From: Bovifimicola sp050309585
GTDB taxonomy: Bacteria > Bacillota > Clostridia > Lachnospirales > Lachnospiraceae
Length of the DNA stretch: 64,000 nt
Direction of reading: 5' to 3'
NCBI GenBank assembly: GCA_050309585.1
Contig: JBNRML010000077.1
Location: 1 to 64,000 of the forward strand
The notes beneath the pieces were generated by a model. That model was not told the DNA's origin and did no database searches. It saw only the letters and a list, made by a program, of their open reading frames with translations. This document shows, piece after piece, positions 9,070 through 16,800 of this stretch. Position 1 is the stretch's first letter, and each line of letters opens with the position of its first letter. A program made the position numbers and the translations under genes.

Positions 9070-9319
9070 CAATTGCTCCAACTTTCCTAAGCTTCTCTAT
9101 CACCTCTGACACATCCCTTGCAAGTACATCCTTCGGTGCATCATATTTTTCAAGCATAGCTTCCACGATTTCCTCCTCTGTGGTATCTTCCTTTAAGCAC
9201 TCCACGATAAATGCCGCTGTCCTATTGTTACGAATCAGTCCAGCAAAGGAACTGCTTGTGTCTAACAAAATCTGTTCTCCGTCACTATCGTGGGTAATAT
9301 AGGTGTCCTTTAACTTCAT
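9062..9319 (-). CDS. PqqD-family peptide recognition protein (RRE)
   Basis: 85 aa, full length for a stand-alone PqqD. Winged-helix RiPP recognition fold: N-terminal strands (ILLDTSSSFAGLIRNNRTAAFIV) then helices with EEEIVEAMLEKYDAP and ARDVSEVIEKLRKVGAI. These proteins bind leader peptides, in lasso systems through a YxxP motif, and hand them to modifying enzymes. The RBS GAGGAGG is well placed. A peptide with such a motif is encoded at 11017-11118. No cyclase, radical SAM enzyme or asparagine-synthetase-like protein is in the window, so the pathway is incomplete here. Confidence 0.85.
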   Translation of the reverse strand: MKLKDTYITHDSDGEQILLDTSSSFAGLIRNNRTAAFIVECLKEDTTEEEIVEAMLEKYDAPKDVLARDVSEVIEKLRKVGAIDE

Positions 9320-9363
9320 GTATTATTCCTCCTCTCATGATTTTGAATCATGCTTCCAAGTTT

Positions 9364-9641
9364 TCATAATTTTCCTGATAAAACGTAAATATCGTAAAAA
9401 TCCTTAAATCTGCTATTGTCAATGTCATTGCTGATACCCTGTGCCAGTAAATCAATATCGGTAGTCGCTCTTGCAAAGTCACCATCCATCAGTGCATACA
9501 AAAAATGCCACCCTTTAATGTAAAATTCTCAACATGGCTTGACTTTGTCAGTCGCATAATGGTTCTCTCTAATCCATAAGCAATCAGAACATCCTGCATC
9601 GTTCTTCCTGTTTCTTTTTTTATATTTTTTAATCTTGCTTT
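9364..9641 (-). pseudogene. Remnant of AbiEii/AbiGii-type nucleotidyltransferase toxin
   Basis: Two pieces in different frames. The first is read as the tail of the preceding ORF: ARLKNIKKETGRTMQDVL, then YGLERTIMRLTKSS and VENFTLKGGIF, typical of the AbiEii N-terminus. One extra T in the run of six T's near 9500 would continue it as LYALMDGDFARATTDIDLLA, containing the nucleotidyltransferase DxD (TTDIDLL). After QGISNDIDN about a hundred or more family residues are missing and the text resumes with FKDFYDIYVLSGKL and a stop. Deletion plus frameshift make it non-functional. No AbiEi antitoxin is adjacent. Confidence 0.75.
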
Positions 9642-10256
9642 TACTGTCTGCTGGACAATCATAGGGTATGCACCTCGCAACTGCTCCTTTGTATCAAGCC
9701 TTATGATATAATTCTTTGCCGACCTCTCTAAGATGCAGATACCTTTTAATGGTACGGATGTATTGGTACTGAGTCTGTGCTTGCCGTCCCAAGGCGTACC
9801 GTAGGCAATAACACCATCTTTCGTTATCCGTAACAGGGGCTTATCATCATTGACCATGACAGCTCTGTCGCCAAAGGTTTCCCGCCACAGTCTTGTGTGG
9901 GTGGACTTGCCGGTGCCGGACTTGGCTGTAAAAAGATAGCCGAATCCATCCACTGCAATGACTGAACCATGAAACAAAATGGTATCGTAGGATAACATCT
10001 GCTCGGCAATCTTGCGGTAGACCGCAAGGGTTTCTAAGTATTCGTCTGTAAAATGGCGGATGGGGATGCCTTCTTTTCTGTCTTCTGCGGCGGATTTGGT
10101 ACGCTCAAAGTCAATGTCTTCTCTGACAACGTTAATACAAAAGTCAGGAATTGGCAGCTTCTGTGTATCCTTTATCATATAATCATTACAATAATCCTCG
10201 ATAAAGTGATACAGATTGTTTATTTCTATATAACGATTTGCAAGTCTGATTATCAT
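9489..10256 (-). CDS. HPr-kinase-like (HprK-related) protein, C-terminus replaced by AbiEii sequence
   Basis: 255 aa from the ATG at 10256, which overlaps the upstream stop as ATGA. The P-loop is intact: AKSGTGKST (residues 111-119), followed by NDDKPLLR and the GTPWDGKH segment. HprK-related kinases accompany PqqD and S24/S26 proteins in RiPP clusters; in paeninodin-type lasso clusters such a kinase phosphorylates the precursor. From about residue 205 (KARLKNIKKE...) the sequence is not HprK-like but matches the start of AbiEii toxins, so a deletion has joined the two genes. The native last part of the kinase is missing and activity is uncertain. Confidence 0.7.
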   Translation of the reverse strand: MIIRLANRYIEINNLYHFIEDYCNDYMIKDTQKLPIPDFCINVVREDIDFERTKSAAEDRKEGIPIRHFTDEYLETLAVYRKIAEQMLSYDTILFHGSVIAVDGFGYLFTAKSGTGKSTHTRLWRETFGDRAVMVNDDKPLLRITKDGVIAYGTPWDGKHRLSTNTSVPLKGICILERSAKNYIIRLDTKEQLRGAYPMIVQQTVKARLKNIKKETGRTMQDVLIAYGLERTIMRLTKSSHVENFTLKGGIFCMH

Positions 10257-10950
10257 TTCTTTTTCATCTTCTTTTTCACTACAAAACCGGCTACTACAGC
10301 CACAACAGCAATACCTAAAATGACGGCGGCCCATATAATGATTGGATTTTTTTCCTCTTTATCAACGACCTCTTCTTCGTCCATCTCTCCAAACAGGACA
10401 TTGCCTTCGTCCGTCACTTTGACTTCTTTGCCATCTGTGTCTACAATTTTCACCGAGCCATCATCATTCTCTTCCATCTGATATTTCTTTTCGCTGTCAA
10501 GCAATATCTTGTTCCCTTTTGAATCTACCTGTACCAGATTACCATTCTCATCCACAGTTACTACTATCTCACTGTCCGGTATATGGATGCCTGAATCTCT
10601 ACTCCCACGGTATGACTAATAATCTTCTTTAAGGATGCTACCCCGGTAAAGGAGTCTTCATACACCATGACAACGGTATCCGGCACAATAATGGTTTCGA
10701 TGATGTTACAGCCTTTAAAGGAACTGGACTCAATCTCCGATACCGGTCTTCCCGACATGACGGAAGGGATTTCAACCTCTTTCTCTCTTCCAAGATACCC
10801 GCAAATAGATACATATCCATTATGGCTATGATAATAAAAATGTCCAAAGGAATATCATGTGTTGTCTTCTTCGGCTCGTACCTGTGACGGAATCAATACT
10901 GTCATAAAAAACATAATTAACATACTTGATATGATTCTTTTTACTCTCAT
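10253..10950 (-). pseudogene. Frameshifted BspA-like LRR surface protein
   Basis: Three consecutive frames carry one protein. (1) A signal peptide starting at 10950 (MRVKRIISSMLIMFF...VRA), preceded by AAAGGAAAAC. (2) An LRR segment (GYVSICGYLGREKEVEIPSV, SEIESSSFKGC, ETIIVPDTVVMVYEDSF) ending in a stop at 10564. (3) An acidic segment with a single C-terminal membrane helix (IIIWAAVILGIAVVAVVAGF) and a KKKMKKK tail ending at 10253. Frame changes near 10860 and 10590 break it. Segment 3 alone could be read as a 100-aa protein. It overlaps the HprK-like start by 4 nt, so it was probably a member of the same cluster. Confidence 0.7.
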
Positions 10951-11016
10951 TTTGTTTTCCTTTCATACATAGAGGCGGGATTTCTCCCGCCTCCCGTTAT
11001 TAGTATACGTATAGAA

Positions 11017-11118
11017 TTAATCTCCTATACCACCTTCGCCAAGCCCTGAAGTAGTGATAACATCTTCTGTTTCAAACTCAACGACTTCGCATACTGGTGT
11101 TTCGTATTTCTCTTTCAT
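11017..11118 (-). CDS. 33-aa candidate RiPP precursor peptide
   Basis: A short ORF with the leader motif YxxP (Tyr5-Glu-Thr-Pro8) followed by VxEVVEFE, the kind of motif bound by PqqD-type recognition proteins in lasso systems. It continues EDVITTS and ends in a Gly-rich tail GLGEGGIGD. A Thr lies at position -2 if the core begins at Gly25, as in lasso leaders, but the nine-residue tail is too short for a threaded product. Upstream of the PqqD, peptidase, kinase and exporter genes on the same strand. No convincing RBS precedes the ATG, so it may be damaged. Confidence 0.5.
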   Translation of the reverse strand: MKEKYETPVCEVVEFETEDVITTSGLGEGGIGD

Positions 11119-11244
11119 ATGCAATGTCAGGTGTTGTAAATTCTTTGATTTCGCCAGAAATGGAAGCAGGCTTTCTTTCCTTCGTCATACGAACTCACCA
11201 CATATTCAATCACATGATTTATCAAAACTTCCAGACACTCCGAA

Positions 11245-11574
11245 TCACATACCTCTCGCAGTACAATCTTTGTCACACCCCTGTCCAGATACTGACAGGA
11301 TGATAGTATTCGTATCTTCTTCCCTGCTGCTTGACAAGTAGATTCTGGTGATTTCAAGACTGGAATGACCAAGTATATCCGCTAATTCACCGATGTTATT
11401 ATAAGTATCTATGTACGTTAATGCAAAAAGGTGTCTTAGTGAATGAGGATGTTCCTTTTCTAATGGTACTCCTGTCATATCAGCTATCTTTTGCATCATC
11501 CGGTAGACACCGTTGAGATTCAGGAATCTTATGTGCATCCATTGCTTTGCACATAAATTGATTATTCCATCCAT
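11245..11574 (-). pseudogene. C-terminal fragment of a tyrosine recombinase
   Basis: Only the catalytic C-terminus remains: HPHSLRHLFAL (HxxR box), LADILGHSSLEITRIYL (second His and nucleophilic Tyr) and a short tail. The N-terminal arm and core-binding domains and the first Arg are missing, and the ORF runs out of the preceding gene remnant. It marks an old mobile-element insertion between the decayed AAA-ATPase and the RiPP-like genes. The 126 bases between it and the peptide ORF hold nothing I recognise. Confidence 0.7.
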
Positions 11575-13138
11575 TCCTCAATAACGCAGGTATGATGCTT
11601 CTTATTTTCCCCTTCTGCGTCATAATTAATTCCAACAAGAAGAATCCTATCGGAATACCCTGATAACACTCCCTGATATCTCTTTTCCTTGATTTGCTTA
11701 ATGGCGGTATCTACTGACTGGTTAAACTTTAATTCCACCACCATTGCCGGTCTGTTTCCTGCATTTGCTCTTGGGATAAACACCATGTCTGCAAATCCTT
11801 TTGCTGCCGGAAATTCTCTTACAATATTATAGTAAGCAGGTGCAGTAAAGTATGCCATGGTAAGCACACAACTTAATGAATTTTCATCATTGTATTTCAG
11901 AATGGAGGTATAAGTCTCGTGTGCAAGCTCTATAATTCTGCCACTCTGTCAGCTTCTCCATCAATTGTCAAATCCAACAATTCATCACACTTTGAAATCG
12001 ATTTAGAAACCTCACTCCAGGAACCTGTCTCAAGTGCAAGTTCAAACGCTGATGCCACCTCATAGTTTGGAATATATGCACTTTTCCTGTCAGCATCATA
12101 CCCTAAATAGCCCAAATGTATCAATGCTGTCAGAGTATCATCCTTTGAGGCGACTGTAGACAGATCATTTTTAAACGTGTTGACATTTAGTCTCACCTTT
12201 CCACCTGCAAGCATTTTTAGAATATCATTCTTTAATCCTTCATAATTCATTGTGATAAATGTATTGATAGATTCAAAAGATGACGTATTTCGCCAGTAAG
12301 AATCAAAATCCTGATTAATCATTGCTTGAGAAACAGAATTAGGATTGTACATATGCATTCCATCTATCAGGTATCCGTCATACCAGGCTTTAGTGGTTTC
12401 AAAATCCATGTCATATTTTTCACATAGGTCTTTAACATCTTTCTCGGTGAAACCATAATACTGCGTGATTGGCTTTGATTTTAGCATTGTATATTCTCTA
12501 AAATTATTAAGTGCTGATTCATCCTTTATCTTCTTGACAGGAAGAATTCCTGTTATATATCCAAGTGCCAGAAAAGTCTTCGATTCTTCGCTCTTGAACA
12601 AAGAATGAAGGAACTGAAGATAATTATGAACCAATTCTTTGTCTTCACTATTTCTAATCACAAAGTCCCATTCATCAATAATAATAACAAACGGGATGTT
12701 TGTTATTATATAAACAGACATAATAACCGAGCTTATCATTTTGTCACAATCAATTTGCCCACCATATTCTGCCTTAAATTCATCGAAGATATAATCTTTA
12801 ATTTTTTCAACTATATTTTCTTTATAAGAATCCCAAAATGTAGAAACATCAAGATGAATCACATTGTATTTATTTATGTGCTTTTTAAAACAGCCCTTTG
12901 TGGCAATATCTGTATCCTTAAAAAGTTCATATGAATCACAACCACGACTGTAGTAAGCATCAATCATTCCAGCAGCATGGGATTTTCCAAAGCGTCTTGC
13001 ATGACTCACTGCAATACAATTGTTATTTGTTTCTATCTTTTTGTTTAAGAATTCCAACAATCCTGTTTTATCTATATATATTTCACTCTTTTTGTCTTTT
13101 CTGAAGCTTTTATTAAACGGATTAAAATATACGCCCAT
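11562..13138 (-). pseudogene. AAA-ATPase-like / PD-(D/E)XK nuclease-like protein, split by a frameshift
   Basis: The first ORF (start ATG 13138 with GGAGGGAAGAGGT; stop at 11930) carries the AAA-ATPase-like domain: FNPFNKSF start, Walker-A-like RRFGKS, and FVIIIDEWD. The second frame continues from about 11940 as RIIELAHETYTSIL...DENSLSC into ADMVFIPRAN and PAMVVELKFNQ, the PD-(D/E)XK-like C-terminal domain. One missing base near 11938-11940 explains the break. Together they would make about 520 aa, the usual size of this Lachnospiraceae family, which is often multicopy and often broken. Function is unknown; a mobile or defence-related role is possible. Confidence 0.75.
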
Positions 13139-13277
13139 ACCTCTTCCCTCCAAATTTATGTAAAATATATCAAATATACTATCATTAGTATAGCGGATTA
13201 ATAATTAATTTACAATATAGATAGATGAATTGTTTGTGCCAACTAATACTTGACACCAACTGTATTGAATTTTAGAC

Positions 13278-13331
13278 TTGAATACTTAAGAATTTTGTAT
13301 TAGAATATATCTTAAGTAATTGGCTACTTAA
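13278..13331 (+). promoter_or_regulatory. Promoter with inverted repeats upstream of ferredoxin
   Basis: TTGAAT, 17-bp spacer, TAGAAT. An inverted repeat TACTTAAG (13283-13290) / CTTAAGTA (13311-13318) brackets the -10 region, and a third half TACTTAA follows at 13325-13331. The placement suits a repressor operator; the regulator is unknown. Confidence 0.5.
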
Positions 13332-13363
13332 AATAGTAGTGAAATATAAAAGGAGGATTTATC

Positions 13364-13534
13364 ATGGCACGTGTTATTAATGACGGATGTTTAATGTGTG
13401 GCGCTTGTGCAGGTACTTGCCCAGTTGGTGCAATTTCTGAAGGCGATTCTACATATGTTATTGATGCTGATACATGTATCGATTGTGGAGCTTGCGAAGG
13501 CGGATGTCCAGCAGGTGTTATCGCAGCAGAATAA
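13364..13534 (+). CDS. 2[4Fe-4S] ferredoxin
   Basis: 56 aa, typical of clostridial ferredoxins. Two CxxCxxCxxxCP cluster motifs are complete: CLMCGACAGTCP and CIDCGACEGGCP. It is a small cytosolic electron carrier for fermentation enzymes such as pyruvate:ferredoxin oxidoreductase and hydrogenase. Perfect AGGAGG RBS, own promoter with inverted repeats, and a strong terminator behind, so it is monocistronic and probably highly expressed. Confidence 0.95.
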   Translation: MARVINDGCLMCGACAGTCPVGAISEGDSTYVIDADTCIDCGACEGGCPAGVIAAE

Positions 13535-13551
13535 TATTACTTTTTATTTCT

Positions 13552-13594
13552 AAAAGGTGTTTTCCACACAGGATTACACCTTTTAATCTTTTTT
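13552..13594 (+). terminator. Rho-independent terminator after ferredoxin
   Basis: Stem AAAAGGTGT (13552-13560) / ACACCTTTT (13576-13584), then AATCTTTTTTA. Confidence 0.85.
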
Positions 13595-13607
13595 AGGGGG
13601 AATTTCT

Positions 13608-14005
13608 TTGGACAAAAAGAAAAAGCCTGTTGCCCAAGGTGCAAAATATGACATTGTTAAAAACTTGGCTTACAACGATGTTCTTACAGGTTTAGGCAAT
13701 CGAACAAGTTATTTGGAAAAAATTAAAGAAATGACAGACAACTCTTCTAAAGCGGGAATTGTATTTTTAGATTTGAATAACTTAAAGAAAATAAATGACA
13801 GCTATGGTCACAAAGTAGGGGATGAATATATTATTTCTGCCTCAAAAATCATCAAAAACTCTTTTGGAAGATACGGAAATTCTTACCGCATTGGAAGCGA
13901 CGAATTTTGCGTATTTATCGAAGGGCTTGATATATCAAGTAAATTCAGGAAGCCGACGAGCTCATGTACACAAATAAAGCACTGCTCAAGAAAAGCGTTT
14001 CATAG
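13608..14005 (+). pseudogene. GGDEF-domain protein with internal deletion
   Basis: Starts at TTG (13608) behind AGGGGG. The first half of a diguanylate-cyclase domain is clear: LAYNDVLTGLGNRTSYL, FLDLNNLKKINDSYGHKVGDEY, and the signature RIGSDEF (GSDEF rather than GGDEF). After LDISS the normal middle of the domain is missing. The family C-terminus (ADELMYTNKALLKKSVS, stop at 14005) is present only in another frame. A deletion with frameshift has removed the substrate-binding half, so no cyclase activity is expected. Confidence 0.75.
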
Positions 14006-14012
14006 AACAGAT

Positions 14013-14052
14013 TCCCATTGAGATTAATTGCTCAATGGGATTTTTATTTTTT
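14013..14052 (+). terminator. Rho-independent terminator
   Basis: Stem TCCCATTGAG/CTCAATGGGA with TTTTTATTTTTT. The U-tract overlaps the stop codon of the convergent MerR-type gene. Confidence 0.85.
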
Positions 14053-14673
14053 AGTGCTGTGTCCCTTCTTGAATTTGCTGATAAATCCCTTCTGACCTTT
14101 GGACTTTTCCTTATTTTCAAGCTGACATTTTCTTATGCTTTCATCCAGCTTTCTAAATCTCTCTTCCTCGTTTTTCTCCCTGATATGCATAAGATAATCC
14201 ATTTCCTTTATTACATTGTCAGACACGGTATCCCCCAACTCCTTACCTAAATTACTATTATTTTCCTTCATGGCCCTAAATACAATGTCATAGATAATCG
14301 ATTGAAACTGTTCCATCTTACTAAGTGCCTTTTCATCCTCACTTTCACTCTCCAAATTAGAGAGCTGAGTTTCCGAATTTTCCGACTTGGAAAATAACTC
14401 CTCCTTCAAAAGCTCAAGCCTTTCACTGCTCTGCATTTCACTATTAATATCCATCAGCTCCGGCAAAAGAATTTTTATTGCCTTCAGTTGGAAACCTCCA
14501 TCCTTCAGTTCTTTAATCTTTCTAAATAATGTTATGTAATAATCTGTATAATATCTATGTCCTAATTCATTTCTAGGTATTTCTATTCCCAACTCGTCCT
14601 CCCAATAACGAAGTACATGTGACTCTACTTCAACCATCTTCGACGCATCCGAAATAATATATCTCTTTTCCAT
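14044..14673 (-). CDS. MerR-type helix-turn-helix regulator
   Basis: 209 aa. N-terminal MerR winged helix (residues 1-70: YIISDASKMVEVESHVLRYW, then GHRYYTDYYITLFRKI), followed by a long acidic, coiled-coil region (about 85-190) with no cysteine metal site. It resembles the RacA-like MerR proteins found near DnaB in Lachnospiraceae rather than metal or drug sensors, so a structural or chromosome-related role is possible. GGAGGATTAGT precedes the ATG and directly abuts repeat element B. Confidence 0.8.
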   Translation of the reverse strand: MEKRYIISDASKMVEVESHVLRYWEDELGIEIPRNELGHRYYTDYYITLFRKIKELKDGGFQLKAIKILLPELMDINSEMQSSERLELLKEELFSKSENSETQLSNLESESEDEKALSKMEQFQSIIYDIVFRAMKENNSNLGKELGDTVSDNVIKEMDYLMHIREKNEEERFRKLDESIRKCQLENKEKSKGQKGFISKFKKGHSTKK

Positions 14674-14683
14674 ACTAATCCTC

Positions 14684-14845
14684 CATGTCGGAGCAAATTT
14701 ATTTGCGCAGACACGCGTCGAGAAATCAGGTTTATCCTGTTTCTCGACTGCGATAGCTCGAATTGAGGCTCCGTCTCAATTCGTTGTGTGAAAAATCAGC
14801 ACTTCGGTGTGATTTTTCACACTAATCTCCATTCCGCAGACGCTT
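14684..14845. repeat. Structured repeat family B, copy 1
   Basis: Three strong hairpins in a row: GTCGAGAAATCAGG/CCTGTTTCTCGAC, GAATTGAG/CTCAATTC, and GTGTGAAAAATCA/TGATTTTTCACAC with a TTCG loop. Outer sequences are CATGTCGGAGCAAATTTATTTGCG and CATTCCGCAGACGC, the first with an internal dash of symmetry. It ends at the MerR gene's Shine-Dalgarno. A close copy lies at 25160-25314. Confidence 0.8.
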
Positions 14846-14857
14846 CATTTTTTTAAA

Positions 14858-14897
14858 AGAAAAAAGATGCGCAAAAATTTGCACATCTTTTTCTTTT
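14858..14897 (-). terminator. Rho-independent terminator of the gdpP-rplI-dnaB operon
   Basis: Stem AAAAAGATG(T)GCAAA / TTTGC(G)CATCTTTTTT, followed on the minus strand by TTTTTTCTTTT. It is nearly symmetrical and could work in both directions. Confidence 0.75.
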
Positions 14898-14960
14898 GTA
14901 TTTTTTCGTAGATATTCTAACACCAACATTGAAAGTTTTTCAATACGAATTCCAAATATT

Positions 14961-16298
14961 TTATTCTTTTTTGTTGTTATAATTGACGAATTTTGTATAA
15001 TTAGGCATCCACAACAGTTCTACAGTTCCGATAGGACCGTTACGCTGTTTAGCAATAATTACCTCTGCAATGCCTTTCTTTTCACTTTCCTTATTGTAAT
15101 AATCATCACGATAGAGGAACATTACAACATCGGCATCCTGCTCAATAGCTCCTGATTCTCTCAGGTCTGACAACATTGGTCTGTGATCCGGACGGCTTTC
15201 CACCGCACGGCTAAGCTGTGAAAGTGCTACTACAGGCACATTAAGCTCTCTGGCCAATGCCTTTAATGAACGTGATATTTCAGAAATTTCCTGCTGACGG
15301 CTCTCACTCTTTCCACCCGCCGTCATAAGCTGAAGGTAGTCAATTATTATTATGGACAAATCAAACTCCAGCTTATATTTCCTGCATTTTGAACGCAATT
15401 CACCAATTGAAATACTTGGAGTATCATCAATTATCAAATTTGAATTACCAATTACGCTGGCACTTTCTATCAGCTGTTCCCAGTCACTGTCTTCCAGATT
15501 TCCAGTACGGATTTTCTGGGAATCAACCCTTGATTCCAGAGAAAACAGACGGTTTACCAACTGTTCCTTCGACATTTCCAAACTGAATATTGCAACCGTC
15601 TTGTTCTTTTTAAATGCCATATATTCTGCCAAATTCAATTCAAAAGCAGTTTTTCCCATGGAAGGTCTCGCTGCAATAAGAATTAAATCTGAATTCTGAA
15701 ATCCTGAAGTCATATAGTCCAAATCAATAAAGCCCGTAGGAATACCCGTAACCGTACCCTTTGTTCTCGAAACAGCTTCAATTCTTTCCATTGCATTGAT
15801 TACAACCTGTCTGATGGGAACGTAATCTCCACCCTCTTTTGACTGAACAATGTTGAATACACTCTTCTCAGTTTCATTTAGTATCTCACTAAGACTTTTG
15901 TGCCCAACATAACAGGTATTGGCTATGTCCTCAGTTACTTTAATAAGCTTTCTTAAAGTAGCCTTTTCCTTGACAATCTTTGCATAATACTTTACATTGG
16001 CAGATGTTGGAACAGATGCAAAAAGCTCTCTGATAAAGTCTATGCTTGAAAGCTCTTCAGGCACATCCATCTGCTTTAACTTTTCTGTCAAGGTAACCAA
16101 ATCAACAGGTTTTCCCTCTGTATACAAATCCACCATGGCTTGAAAAAGCTGTCCGTATTGTTTTCCATAAAAATCATCAGCCGTAATAATCTCACTTGCC
16201 GTCTGTACAGCTTCCGAATCTATCATCATTGAACCAACCACAGACTGCTCTGCCTCAACACTGTGGGGCATGGTCTTTCTAATAAGTGCTTCGTCCAT
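14961..16298 (-). CDS. dnaB: Replicative DNA helicase DnaB
   Basis: 445 aa, the usual size. ATG at 16298 is preferred (AAAGGTGG seven nt upstream). N-terminal helical domain (HSVEAEQSVVGSMMID), linker, then RecA-like motor: Walker A RPSMGKTAF, Walker B LIIIDYLQLM, motif H4 SRQQEISEISRSLKALA, and the DLRESGAIEQDADVV segment. It unwinds DNA as a hexamer at the replication fork. Last gene of gdpP-rplI-dnaB (28-nt gap after rplI). Confidence 0.97.
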   Translation of the reverse strand: MDEALIRKTMPHSVEAEQSVVGSMMIDSEAVQTASEIITADDFYGKQYGQLFQAMVDLYTEGKPVDLVTLTEKLKQMDVPEELSSIDFIRELFASVPTSANVKYYAKIVKEKATLRKLIKVTEDIANTCYVGHKSLSEILNETEKSVFNIVQSKEGGDYVPIRQVVINAMERIEAVSRTKGTVTGIPTGFIDLDYMTSGFQNSDLILIAARPSMGKTAFELNLAEYMAFKKNKTVAIFSLEMSKEQLVNRLFSLESRVDSQKIRTGNLEDSDWEQLIESASVIGNSNLIIDDTPSISIGELRSKCRKYKLEFDLSIIIIDYLQLMTAGGKSESRQQEISEISRSLKALARELNVPVVALSQLSRAVESRPDHRPMLSDLRESGAIEQDADVVMFLYRDDYYNKESEKKGIAEVIIAKQRNGPIGTVELLWMPNYTKFVNYNNKKE

Positions 16299-16326
16299 TT
16301 TCGAACCACCTTTCATTTATTCTTAA

Positions 16327-16773
16327 TTAACCTTCAACAACTTTAACAGCTATCTCTCCGGTAACCTCAGGATGAAGCTTTACTTTTACAATATGTGTAC
16401 CCAATGATTTAATCTGCTCATCCATCACAAGCTTTTTCTTGTCAATTTCAAGCTTTAACTGGTCCTTAATCGCCTGAGAAACTTCTTTTCCCGATATTGA
16501 ACCAAACGTCTTTCCACCGGCACCAGTCTTAATTTTTACGGTAACGCTTGATTCCTTCAAAACCTCTGCCAGTTTCTTTGCATCAGCAAGCTTCTCCTTC
16601 GCAATTTTCTCATTATTTGCATTCTGAAGCTTAAGATTATTCTTATTTACAGCATTTGCCTCAACAGCCAGATTTTTCTTTAAAAGACAGTTTCTTGCAT
16701 ATCCCTCATTAACCTTGACTACCTGTCCTTTTTTACCCAACGCCTTTACGTCTTCCAATAAAATAACTTCCAT
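16327..16773 (-). CDS. rplI: 50S ribosomal protein L9
   Basis: 148 aa, full length. The N-terminal rRNA-binding domain has the L9 signature GKKGQVVKVNEGYARNCL. A long connecting helix and the C-terminal domain (KTGAGGKTFGSISGKEV) follow. RBS AGAGGT. Lies between gdpP and dnaB with short gaps on both sides, the widely conserved Firmicute arrangement. Confidence 0.97.
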   Translation of the reverse strand: MEVILLEDVKALGKKGQVVKVNEGYARNCLLKKNLAVEANAVNKNNLKLQNANNEKIAKEKLADAKKLAEVLKESSVTVKIKTGAGGKTFGSISGKEVSQAIKDQLKLEIDKKKLVMDEQIKSLGTHIVKVKLHPEVTGEIAVKVVEG

Positions 16774-16800
16774 GTCTATACCTCTTTCTTGTTTTTCTTT

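Noticed and set aside
6235..10256. Complete lasso-peptide biosynthetic cluster
   Set aside because: No asparagine-synthetase-like cyclase or transglutaminase-like protease is present, and the candidate core is too short to thread.
11127..11372. 81-codon minus-strand ORF overlapping the integrase fragment
   Set aside because: Out of frame with the recognisable recombinase text, no RBS, composition of a shadow frame.
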